DNA of 64,000 nucleotides from Dimorphilus gyrociliatus (Eukaryota > Annelida > Polychaeta > Dinophilidae): NCBI GenBank assembly GCA_904063045.1, contig CAJFCJ010000015.1, positions 806,001 through 870,000 on the forward strand. Reading direction: 5' to 3'. Positions 25,868 to 37,012 of this stretch are shown piece by piece (the first letter of the stretch is position 1; every line of letters begins with the position of its first letter). The notes beneath the pieces are model-generated. The model made no database searches. It saw only the letters and a list, made by a program, of their open reading frames with translations, and had not been told where the DNA came from. Position numbers and translations under genes: made by a program.

Positions 25868-28800
25868 TTCGACCGCTTTTTTCAAAAAATATATCTTATG
25901 TGTTAAAGCAAAAGGTCGTCTAGCGTTCGAAAGCGAATAACGCACTACAAGGCGTCTAATTGAATTAAAGATCGGCAATGTCAAATTACAATTGATAAAA
26001 GCCGACTTGGCGTTGCGATAAACACAAACAATTACGTCACGCTATATCGACGTTCGTAGTTTTTTTTCTTTTTTTCAATATTACGTAATTTCCGTTGTGC
26101 TTAGAGAATGAGAAAAGCCTTTAACTTATCTCTGCAAGACGTCACTTGTCACACGTGGGCTTCAAGGTGGTAAAATTGAAAGCGATGACACTTGATTAGA
26201 CAATACGTAGCAATGGAGATAAAAGTAAAATTTGATTGCATACGTAGCTAATTGTTAAAGAGTTTTCAATACGTAGATTAGTGTTCGAACAGTATAAAGC
26301 CCCCACTCAAAAATTGACGGACTAAATCACTTCTATCGCCTTTCACGATCTGACACTGTTCAAGCAAAGTAAATGTTCCCGTAGCGAAGCCTTTCAGAAT
26401 CTTGTGGAATTAAAATCTCGTGCGAAATGACGCGGATTAAGGCCAGAGTATTGTTGACTCGCCGAGGGATGCAAAATTTTCTATTCTAACCCAATACGAA
26501 CCCTCCTAGCACTTTAATTAAGATTATTGAAAAAATAACAATTAAGAATAAAAAATAAAGGGGAAAAGGGGAATTCTCATTATTTGTAATACACCGCAAA
26601 AATGTGTAGGTGTATAAATATATATTTATATATAACTAGCATATACATGTTTACATTTCTCTTTCCCGCAGCGATAGGAAAAGAGAGAAAGAGAAGAGTA
26701 TTGTTTAATATATGATATTAATCAGATTAAGCTAATACGGACAGATGGTGCGAAACTGTTCACGCAAATTTGAAAACAGCTTTTCCTTCTTTCCGTATCC
26801 TTATCTTAAGTCCTTTTCTCTGTCTCTCTCTCTTTGTGCGAGATGCGAATAAAAAGACTATACACAACATTAAAACCTCTTTATACTGCACATTATCGAC
26901 CGTGTCTATATTTAAGCAGATACAAAAGATTATGACGAACGTGCAGTCAGTCTATAAAACGCCGCTGATCCATAATCAATGTCCTTAATCCGATACAGTT
27001 GTTACAGACGTACTCGATGTAATAATATTGGGTATTATTAGTATGAACAATGAAATGTCAGAGAATCTCACACCCTCATTCATAACTTAACTCAATACCA
27101 TGTTTTATATAAATTACAAAACAACTTCCTCAAATATTAACGATAGAATATAATGGAAAATGGAATGTATATGAGTAAATATAAAAGTGGAATGTATATC
27201 CAGAGACATTAAAAACGCACCTACATAATATATTTGTAAAATATATATTTATATATATATATCTCTGCTATATATAGTATTCAATTCGGTTTCCCGTTTT
27301 GAATATTTACCTTTGGAATTAGTTTGACGCATGATAGAAAAGAAGGGAGGATGTTGGAATAACTAAAATAAGGTGTTTTCTATGTATATATATCTGTATA
27401 ATAAAGCCTTTTTGATATATCAAGATAACCTTTCCCAATGATAATTGCCTATCTTCTGGACCCGAAATTTGAGTGAAAATTTATCTTAGCGACACATGCT
27501 CGTAATTAAGTAAACTATACAAATGCCGAAATGTGATAATAAACAATGGTATTGAGAAAATGATCGACTACGGGAGGCAGGAAGGTGGAAGAAATAATTC
27601 TTCTTTTTTTAACGAATAAAAGGGATTAAAGTGATTCCGTTCAACTTATTTATATCCTTTATCACTTTAATTATGACCAATAGTCGCTAAACCTTTAACA
27701 TACTACTTATTAAGCAATCGGATTACGTAAAAAGCGCATATTTCCGTAAAAGTAATACCGCACTTAAGTGTTTTAAGTTTTTTAAGGGCTGGGTTCTTTT
27801 TTATTTTTTAAACAGTTTAAAACTTTTAAAAGCTTCTCGCCCTTTGAATAAAAAAATTAAAGCAAAAGGCCGCCGCCCACTCACGCCTTTTTACTAATGA
27901 TAGAAAAAAAGGAAGAGAAAGGTAGACACATATAGAGAAAGAGAGTTAGGGGGTGAGAGAGGTAGGAAAGTACAAACAAGTCATGGGAATTAATGGGCCA
28001 GGGCCGAATGTAAAAAATTGATAAAATCAACCCCCACAAAATCAGTTGCATACTCGCAAAAGAAACTCGTAGTTTGTTTTTATAAGATTTGGCACAAGGT
28101 GCATAAACAACATTATCTGATAGTTTGATTGCATGGCTTCGAAATAGAGGGCTATCATTTGGTAACTGAGTGAGTGATGCTCGATTATTATAGGCTGTTT
28201 GATTAATGTTTCTTATAAAGAAAAGATTAAAAAATAATCTTTCTATATACTCTTTTGTGAATTTAATGATGCCCACCCAACAAGTAAAGCACTTTTGTCA
28301 ACAGATCCTCTGTAGAAAAGATATCCTAGGCCGAAATGAGCTTAAATAGAAAAAACGGATGACAGCTTCTATCTATGAACGCGACACGTATGAACACCAT
28401 TTTTTTCCATTGATAAATTTTGTTGACCGAAGCCATTTAACATCTACAAACTATAGGAAATTATATTCCAAAGATTTATATATATTTATATATAAACCAC
28501 GAGAGTAAAAGTGGACATATCACGTTACCTTCTACATCATGTGCTCTTTTCTCATGCCGCCTACATGTACACATAGAACAATTAACAAGGCGCACTTATA
28601 GCAAGATCACGTTCAATTATTCGATACTAGTATAGTTTTCTCAATGTATATGCGATTGATTTTTTTTTACGGCTCTTCTGTTGTTTTTTTTTCACGCGTG
28701 CATTTCCCTATTAATATACCGACAGGTGAGAAACGAATTAATATGTATATATATAGATATATACTTGTATATATTCATACATACATATATCAACGCTTAC

Positions 28801-29872
28801 ATTATCAATTAGATGTTTATTTATGTGCTTGCATTACTTTCTATTTGAAAACGTCCAAAGTTAGATTTGTTATTTTACAGCCTTTTATTTCTTTTATGTA
28901 AAAAAAAAAAAAGAATATCTTCCTTTCGGTTTTGATGTGAAATGTAATTATGAATAATAAAAAATTTTGCACGTTGCATGCGTCACTTTTGTACACACTA
29001 TGTTATTATTAAATGACGGAAATCTGACGTTAGGGAATTTTGTAATAAAGCTATGATTCATTTTTTTTTAAAGCACGTATCATTAAGACGGTATCAGTGC
29101 GCGATTAGACGTTCTATTGAAAAAGCGTCTACACTAAATTAGGCGTATGTTTCCTAATTGGTAGTCAACTTGTTTTATACATGCAATAGCTTTATCAGTT
29201 TTTATCGAACGTTCCATTAGACGTTCTGTCGAAGCCAGCAATTAAATTAAGTTTGCTGTTTCTATTTCATAGTACCTGGATAAAATATAGATAGAATAAA
29301 ATACTAACCTTACAAAAACACTCCTTTTTTCTTCTATGAAATATAAATAGTCTTTTCCTTTAAAAAATGTATTAATCCGTTGAGTTAAATAAAAAAGGAA
29401 TAAGAATGTTTTTCTTTGATTCCTTCTTCTTCTTCTTCTTCTCCTAATATATAGATTTACATAAAAAAGTTTATGTAAGGTAGACTTCCCCTTCGGACAA
29501 TTCTTGCACCTGTCGAGCGTTGAATGAAAAGGGAGAGAAACTTCAAACGAGTAGAATAATGTAGAATAGAACCGGCGGTAAATTTTTTACTTTTCGCGCT
29601 TTAAACGTCACTCTCCGAAACCTTATAGGCGAACGATTGTTGACCGTCGCGCCACCTGGCGAGAATTCGGTGAGACAATTTTATTAGGCGGGCACCGGAT
29701 CCCATTGAACGATTCCGTCCGGCTAACGGCGCCGGGAAACCATAATTAAATTATAGGCCTATTAGAACTGGCGCGAAAATAATTAGGAAGATAGAAGCAG
29801 ATGCATTTTTATTGCGGTTTATAAGACCCGTTCGATAAGTAAACAATAAGAGGACGTCTCTTGAATGTTTAC

Positions 29873-29887
29873 CCGCGTCAGACGCGG
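29873..29887. promoter_or_regulatory. GC-rich 15-bp perfect palindrome CCGCGTCAGACGCGG
   Basis: Seven-base arms around a central A, set in AT-rich DNA about 1 kb upstream of the hydroxyacid oxidase gene. It could bind a dimeric factor. No known motif assigned. Confidence 0.3.
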
Positions 29888-30478
29888 TTAAAGTGCTATT
29901 TACACCATGTGCTGCGCGTTCAAAACAATATTTTATGAATAAACATTAAGTTTGAGTTGGTCGTCACGCACGATCGATAGAAATCGAAGAAACTCGGTGT
30001 TATTTCCTATAAAAAATTATATTGTAAACGAAATCCTCTCCCTATACCAACTAATTATTTATTCGGCTTTGATAAGGAGTTTGCATGCCATCTAACAATC
30101 AAAATAGTTAAAATATAAGGTAAACTAAGTTTTTCCTCTTTCTTTATTATCATTCTTTTAAATTAACCTAGTAGTAATTAAAATTCCCAATGCGTAAAAG
30201 GTTGAAATGAAATAAATGATTAATTGGTTAATTAACGTCTTTAACCGACGTTCCGCCACGTAAATTCAACCAATACTCATATATGCTTTACTTCCTTTTT
30301 AATTTATTTTTATGTTATTTTATTATTTTCTCCATATTTTTTTTTCACTTTCTTTCCTTATCATTTCCATTCTTGTTGGGCACGTTTCTCCGGACGACTC
30401 GGGAAATTTGCGGACAGTCGAGATGTTTAAACACGTGACTCATGTACAATGTAACGTTTGCGTGCTCGAATTTGCAGA

Positions 30479-30698
30479 TCAACACTGACATCTGTACGCA
30501 TCGTCGGCTTTTATTACGCAACAATTCATTGGAATTTTAACGACTTTATAACCCGCTTGGAAAACTTCCCAATCGAAATTCGATACTCTTCGAAATCGAG
30601 CGTAAAACGAGCAATTTTGAGTATAATTCACTAAATAAACTGCATTCCCGCATAAACACTCAGTTCGTCTTTTATTCAAAGTAACGGATCGAGATGTT
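30479..30698 (-). CDS. Orphan 3'-terminal exon encoding a cysteine-rich, cystine-knot-like tail
   Basis: A very good acceptor (pyrimidine-rich, ...TGTATTTCAG) is followed by 72 open codons and a stop. The peptide has a basic stretch LNKRR (possible processing site), then CLC, QNCS (an N-glycosylation sequon), an aromatic/basic core, KIPMNCC and a final RCQC. Cys spacing is CxC-x12-C-x29-CC-x9-CxC. This resembles the C-terminal part of secreted cystine-knot-fold ligands (IL-17, Spatzle or noggin-like); I cannot assign the family. The exon begins in phase 1 with no ATG, so an upstream exon is needed, yet none is visible before the hydroxyacid oxidase gene starts on the other strand at 30947. 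The 5' part may lie beyond that gene, or this is a remnant. Confidence 0.45.
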
Positions 30699-30783
30699 CT
30701 GAAATACACAATAAATTTTAATTATAGCTATTTTGTTGATAAAAAAATTAAATATAAATATAAGAATCACATGACCCATTTAT

Positions 30784-30789
30784 CACGTG
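30784..30789. promoter_or_regulatory. CACGTG E-box upstream of the hydroxyacid oxidase gene
   Basis: A CACGTG core lies about 160 bp before the ATG in the 237-bp gap between the orphan exon and the oxidase gene. It fits USF/MITF/TFE-type bHLH factors. A second CACGTG lies at about 30433. Function inferred. Confidence 0.35.
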
Positions 30790-30946
30790 GTTGCTCAATT
30801 GTTCCGAAGGTCGAGGCTGCTTGTCCTTTTGATGATCTTCGGTAATTGAGGCGTTAGGTTTTAATTTGTACCTGATTTAGCGTAACGAAGCTTATTTTGT
30901 TTATTTTTCTACAAGGTTTTTAGCGGAAGTTCCCCCAAAGGTTATA

Positions 30947-32469
30947 ATGGCCTGTGTAAAAGATTTCGAGGACTACGCCTATAAGTACTTACCTAAATCT
31001 GCTTTAGATTATTACATCAGTGGCTCAAATGACGAGCAAACAGTCAATGATAATATTAAGGCGTTCAAGAGATATAAAATAAGACCAAGAATATTACGAG
31101 ATGTTTCTAACATTGATACAAGTACAACAATATTGGGATATAAAATATCTTTTCCCGTTTGCATCGCTCCAACAGCAATGCACGGCTTAGCTCACGACGA
31201 GCGCGAGATTGGAACGTGCAAAGGGGCGTTTCGAGCCGGAACGGCCTATACACTAAGTACCATAGCTAATTCTTCAATAGAGGAAATTGCCGAATCCAAT
31301 CCAAATGCTTTAAAGTTCTATCAATTATACATATTCAAAAAGGATAAGAGCGTAACGGAGGAGCTTGTCAGGAGGGCAGAAGAAGCCGGCTATAAAGCTC
31401 TCTTTCTGACTGTTGATTCGCCATTCTTCGGTAAGAGAATAGCCGATGAAAAGAATAATTTCAAGACACCAGCCCATCTAAAGTAAGTTCTAATTGAATT
31501 TTAATTATAATAAGAGTCACAATAGAAATAAATTAAATAATCTTTATCTACTATAATTTATTAGAATGGCCAATTTCGAGTCATTAAAGGGATATTCTAG
31601 GGACGGTGTTAGCAAAAATTCCGGAAGTGGGTCGGGACTAGGTGAATATTCTAGGAGGTTATTTAGTTCTTCTGTCACCTGGCAAGATGTTATTTGGCTA
31701 AAAAATTTTACTAAATTACCTCTTGTACTAAAAGGAATTTTGACCGGTCAGTTTAATTATCGCCCTCCTATTCAAGCGACGATTACAGGCGATTTTCGCA
31801 CATTCCAGCCGAAGAAGCAAGAAAGGCAGTCGAAATTGGAGTGAGCGCAATTGTCGTCTCGAATCACGGTGGAAGGCAATTAGACGGTGTTCCTGCTTCG
31901 GTTAGGCCTACGTCACAATTTTTATCATTATTATTATTAGAACCATTAATATCATTAGCTTGTAATAAAAAACTAAGCATCTATGTATTTACAGATTGAC
32001 GCCCTTAGGGAAGTTGTAAAGGCTGTACAAGGGTCGAACGTTGAAGTTTACTTGGATGGAGGTGTTCGTTTGGGGACTGACGTTTTTAAAGCCATTGCGT
32101 TGGGAGCGAAGGCCGTTTTCATTGGACGCCCAGCACTTTTTGGCTTAGCGTACGATGTTAGTATTTGTTTACAAATAGGAAGTCTCAACTTCCTGTGGCC
32201 CGTATACTTCCTATCTTTTTCTTAATCGACCTTGTCAATGATAACAGGGAGCAGCAGGTGTTGAAAAACTATTAAACATACTGAAAGAAGAGTTTAATAC
32301 GTCAATGGCTTTAGCCGGTTAGTTAATATAATATCTTCCCCATAGATGGCGTTTGATAAATTTATCAACTTTTTCTCCCTTATTTCTTACAATAGGTTGT
32401 CGGAACGTGAGAGAATTACAAACCGAAGAGTCTTTAGTTGTTCACGAGTCTTATTATTCAAGATTATAG
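30947..32469 (+). CDS. HAO1: (S)-2-hydroxyacid (glycolate) oxidase, FMN-dependent, peroxisomal
   Basis: Oxidises glycolate or longer 2-hydroxyacids to 2-oxoacids with release of H2O2. Exons: 30947-31482, 31565-31750, 31789-31900, 31995-32156, 32248-32317, 32396-32469, giving 379 residues (human HAO1 is 370). Landmarks: substrate Tyr in [16 protein letters not shown]-binding [10 protein letters not shown] and [19 protein letters not shown], catalytic His and Arg in [16 protein letters not shown], phosphate-binding YLDGGVR and [11 protein letters not shown]. The C-terminus is SRL, a PTS1 peroxisome signal. Intron 2 is only 38 bp and uses the donor CA|GTTTAA; without it the frame shifts and hits TGA, so either this intron is real or the gene carries a frameshift there. 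Whether it is HAO1- or HAO2-like is not resolved. Confidence 0.92.
32342..32351 (+). promoter_or_regulatory. CTCF-like 10-mer ATAGATGGCG
   Basis: Reverse complement of the CGCCATCTAT motif found at 13094, 36914 and 44925. It lies in the last intron of the oxidase gene. Confidence 0.3.
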
Positions 32470-32650
32470 GCCTAATGAAGTGGATGCATGATTCATTATT
32501 ATAAAATATGATTATCAAATGCCCAGGAAAGCAAAAAAAATTAGTATTGCAACATTATTCATATCCCTATAATAGAAACATAAATATTCCTTATTAGTAC
32601 ATCAATCACATCCTAATCTTTTGAATAATCTCCCTTATCTGATTAGCAAA

Positions 32651-32671
32651 AATATATATATATATATATAT
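32651..32671. repeat. (TA)n microsatellite
   Basis: About 10 TA units, intergenic. Confidence 0.85.
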
Positions 32672-34259
32672 TTGTATTCAGATAATTATTATAAACAGTT
32701 AATATCATTCATTGAAAAAAAAATCTAAATAGTCATAAGGATAGCTTACTTAGAGTAGGATGCATTATACATAAAAGTAACGAACCGAATGCATCTTCCC
32801 ATAGTCATTAGTAGGCGTCGAAAGACTTTAAAATATTCATTATCTTCCATTTCCAAACACTAACCTCCTTTTTTTTTTATCTTTCTTACTTAAGTTTCTC
32901 TTATAGTCAATATACTTTTCTTCTATCTTGCGATAAAAACATTAAAGAATGAAAGTATCTAAACAATACTTTTACTGTTCTGCTATAAGTCTATAATATA
33001 ACTATTTAATGACAACAGAATAATATAGTAAAAAAAAAACAACCCTAACTATAACCTCTTCTCAATGTAGCGATTCACACAATGAACTACTTTCATAAAG
33101 AATAATTGATAAAGAAAATATATGAAATATAGCAGAAGAAGAAGACGAAGAGGAAGCAGAAGTATAAATAGACAATAGATGTATATACTATATTCTATTT
33201 CTTCTCTCATAAACTATAAGAATTATAAAGAAGTTAATTAAAATTATTTATATTATAAATTTTACTTGGAGAAGGAGGAAGAGTTCAGGCTCAGATAGCT
33301 TAAAATCGAACAAGAGATCGAGGGGAGTAGTCTGTTATGTTGTTAAATCTTTTATTATCCTTTTCTAATATATAATAGAACTATTGAAAGATTTTTTTAA
33401 GGAATACTGTAGTTTTTTACAGTATAAATTTATACTTGTATTTCATGACTTCTATGATAAGAGTCTCTCCGCTTTTTATATATCTTCAACATTTTGAAAA
33501 TTTTACATGCTATAAATATATGGCGTATCATATAACTGTCGTATTTGGGTCGTGTTTCATAGCATTGAAAGTGCCACCTTTAGGCCCGGCCAATATGATA
33601 TTTGTTTATAAATGGAATAGGTCACGTGATCATTATTATTTATTTATAAGAGCTGCCTTATAAGGAGGGGGGCCTATCGTCGTTAGAAAATCACATATGT
33701 ATTTTATATATGGAGTATACACAGTATATTATATATATATATATACGGTTTATAGATAGATATATCTTAGTTTTTCTTCTCTAAAAGGGCTATTGTTGTT
33801 GAAGCTACTTTGATCATTCGCCGAAACTAACTCTTCTTTGCAAGCTAGTGAAGCTGTCTCTTTTTGAAGGTACTCATTTCATTCGATTTTATATATAAAT
33901 ATATTTGTAGGCGTTTTGACTATGCTTTTTCTGCCACTGTAGACGTTAGATCAATCATTTATCATAGATCGAACTTATTTTGAAAAATGGTATTGCTAAG
34001 TAGGTCTTATCGCAATTGAAATTTGAAGACCTAACTCAAGGGAAAAACTTTGTTGACAATGGTAGAGACTTGTACACTGTTTAGGTCAATAGTTTTAGTG
34101 ATAAGGCGTATTTTGTCTCTACTTTCCAATTACTTTAATTTCATTTCTTTTGTAAATCTATGCATTATATAAATGTATTAATGGCAAATATATTCTAATT
34201 GAAATTTGACAAGTATTTAGAGAGAGGGAGGATAGAAAATTCTAAAACACAGAGCTAAC

Positions 34260-34288
34260 AGAAGAAGAAGAAGAAGAAGAAGAAGAAA
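34260..34288. repeat. (GAA)n trinucleotide repeat
   Basis: About nine AGA/GAA units, 40 bp upstream of the GAREM-like ATG and probably within its 5' UTR. Confidence 0.85.
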
Positions 34289-34329
34289 GGAAGATACATA
34301 TAGACAATAACCAAAGGTTTATTTCTAAG

Positions 34330-36738
34330 ATGGGCTCTTCATTCTTAGAAGAAGATCTTAAAGATATCAAATGGAGTGATCAACTAGCTAGACCTCATGA
34401 TTTAATAGGTTTAACCTGTCCAATGTATATCTTGGTAGAGAATGGAGGTGACGCTGATTTAGGATTAGAAAAAGGACAGGTATTCATGGCTTTCTACTCT
34501 TAAAAAAATTTTGTAGGCCTTTGTAATAACTTTGTAAACTATTGTACAGGCAAATTTTCCATTTACGTATGATCTATATACTATATATACAGCATATCGA
34601 ATATATCCCTATGTTTTCTACTAGATAATCCGGATAGACAGCTGGGACAAGCAAAAGAGGATAATCATTAAGGATAAGCGTAACAGATATGTATCAGTAC
34701 CACGTGACTTTCCGATGAAATTTCTAGTTCGAAATATTCAAGAAAGCTCACTGAAGAATAATCGTCGAGGTATAATATTTGTTTAGTAATAAATATAGGA
34801 TTTAAGGTTCAACTTGAAAAATTTCATGTATACAGCATTAAAGCCATGTCCCAGCACTAAGCTGTATCATATAATTAAAAGCTTTTTTACTGGTAAGCGA
34901 CTAGAAGTTGAATTTGACTATTTCGATCCCTGGATTTTTCGGGTCGGTGGCGAACAAACAAATAGTAGAGATTATGGTTCAATTTACATTGAAAATTTGG
35001 AAACTCCAAACGGTTGTTTTGGACCTCTGGTTACAGAGCATTTCCTGAAAGGATTTTTTATTTTAAAACGTAATATTTTTTTTATTACGTAATAATTACT
35101 TAACTAAATTAACTTTCTCTCCTTTCCTTTGTTCTTCTTCTAGAAAATACCTTCTTAAACATATCAAAATTTGCTATTATACCAACGACAACCAACATTA
35201 TGTTAAAAGTGGCGGACGGTTTTGAAAACGACGAAAATGGTCTTCGTTGGAGGTCGTTTTGTTCTACCCACTCGAAGACTTTAGCGAGGACGCTAAAGTC
35301 GGATTGGTTTAAATTACCTGGCACGTTAGGTATGCATTCTCCCACACAATATTTATATACATATATTTGTATATAACAATTGCATAAAAAGTACTTTTTT
35401 TATATGTAAACTTATTGATTTTAGATATTTTGTTGCCTCATATATCAACACTTACGTCGAATAGCCTATACACTGACAACGACAATACGGTATTTGATGA
35501 AAATGGTAACAACGAATCAACTTTAACAAGGAATTCAAATTATGATCAGAAAGTGTTCAATTATCATGAAACTCATAATTATCATGATAGAAATAGGCAA
35601 AATGTTCATAACGACGAAGCGGCTAATGAATTAGCTGTTCTCACTATCGAAAGCGAACGAATTTGCGTAGACGATACCGACGGTAGAAATGTGGGAAATG
35701 GACAAATAAGAAAGAATTTTCAGGCTGAAATTCATAATACAAAAAGTTCCAATTATAAAAATGTTGTAACTTCCTCTAAGGCCAATGGAATGAATTCTAA
35801 AGATGTTTATAGGCCTACAACTGATCGAGGAGTAAACACGGAAGAAATGGCCAATGAAAGTAAAATGGGTAAAATACATACTTCGAACATAGTTGTTGAG
35901 AATAGGATGGAATCCGCAACATTGCCGAGATATGTACAGAAGAATAACGTTCCTCCTCTTCAAACCACTTATGCTACTTTGCCTAAACAGCAAGTACTCG
36001 GCATTCCTCAACAACAATACCAATATCAATCCAACCAATACCTAGTTCAATCACCTGCACAATTAACACCAAGCCCGAGTCTGAATACTCTATATGTACT
36101 GAAACCGATTCAAATATTACAGAATCCCGTACAAACGGTGCAGATGGGCCCATATCAATCTCCAGCACCCATGCCTATACCACTTTCTTCGCCAAATCCG
36201 AGAGAGAATGGGGCGGAGACTTTTATTCAACACTCGACTCCAAGAGTGAAAGAAATCGTAAAAAAATCCTCTGGTTCTGGAACGAGACCCCGACGTTCGG
36301 TATAATTTTAAATTCGCTTGTTTAACGACATTGACAAAATAATTTTTAATAAGGTTAAACAAATTTAACTTTTCTTTTAAGGAGAAAACAAGACGACAAT
36401 TGGAAGTAAAGCACGTGAAAACAAGTTCGAGATTTGATAGAGGGAAAGACGAGGTAGATCGTCCGAGAATTATTCACCTAAGTGAAAGTAGTTCCAAATT
36501 AGCAAGATCTCCTCCTCCTCAACCTAAAGATGAATTACCCTCGCCTATCTACGATCCTAGACACGAGGCAGATATTGCGAGCGATAGGATAAAAAAGGCC
36601 GAGGAGAGAGTGGGCAAGGCATATAAACGGTTAGACTCAACTGGGTCAGTGAGGTCGTTGCGACAAGTGATGACAATGAAATCTGAGAAAGATTCTGATA
36701 GTTTTGTGGACGCTGATGATCGGAATATTGATTTTTAA
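34330..36738 (+). CDS. GAREM-like CABIT-domain protein
   Basis: Likely adaptor in receptor tyrosine kinase/ERK signalling. Exons: 34330-34479, 34625-34769, 34836-35069, 35144-35329, 35425-36299, 36382-36738, giving 648 residues with consistent phases. The N-terminus DLKDIKWSDQLARPHDLIGL is close to the SLKDVKWS start of vertebrate GAREM. The first ~235 residues look like a CABIT module (EKGQIIRIDSWDKQKRI, RYVSVPRDFPMKFLV). The rest is disordered and Asn/Gln/Pro-rich, with possible SH3/SH2 ligand stretches (TLPRYVQKNNVPPLQ, ATLPKQQ). The tail is charged (IKKAEERVGKAYKRL). I do not see the C-terminal SAM domain of vertebrate GAREM. If intron 5 is retained, the protein ends at a stop directly after PRRSV. 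Assignment to GAREM over THEMIS or Serrano rests on the N-terminal motif. Confidence 0.78.
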
Positions 36739-36910
36739 TATACTTTAAATGTTCCACTTTCCTATCGCTTATAGCATTATCATTATTATTGTTATTATTA
36801 TATAGTCTTCTTCTTTTTCTTCTTCTTCCTCTCCTTTATTTTATACCCTTAAGAGCATTCTAAATCTTAAAAATTTAGACAATGTTTTTTACACTTTAAT
36901 ATAATGAAAC

Positions 36911-36923
36911 TAGCGCCATCTAT
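36911..36923 (-). promoter_or_regulatory. CTCF-like motif TAGCGCCATCTAT
   Basis: Identical over 13 bp to the copy at 13091. It sits in the 273-bp gap between the GAREM-like gene and the hydroxyproline enzyme, 90 bp before the latter's ATG. Confidence 0.4.
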
Positions 36924-37012
36924 CGATTCTGCAGATAAGATTTCTTTTTTAATATTATTCAAAGTTTGTGCCTGTAGTAGTGAAGAATTTAAAGGAAATA
37001 CAAAACAAGAAA

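Larger units (their letters stand above)
18736..30478. promoter_or_regulatory. 11.7-kb gene-free region upstream of the protocadherin; candidate regulatory landscape
   Basis: No convincing exon on either strand. Base composition is uneven: less AT-rich, higher-complexity blocks alternate with AT/purine tracts. The clearest blocks are about 19740-20300, 23440-23580, 25290-26480 and 29480-29970; they contain E-boxes, GACG-rich stretches and short palindromes. The first few hundred bases next to 18735 probably include the protocadherin promoter and 5' UTR. Open frames in it (for example 19977-20285, 20507-20743, 27881-28276, 28644-28901) have no domain signal, signal peptide or exon partner and I do not call them genes. 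Confidence 0.5.
32470..34329. other. Intergenic region between the oxidase and GAREM-like genes
   Basis: 1.86 kb, AT-rich, with a (TA)n run at 32651-32671 and more TA-rich DNA at 33728-33746. TCACGTGA at about 33622 is an E-box palindrome. A GAA-type repeat sits just before the next gene. No exon supported. An open frame at 33436-33663 has no coding signature. Confidence 0.55.
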
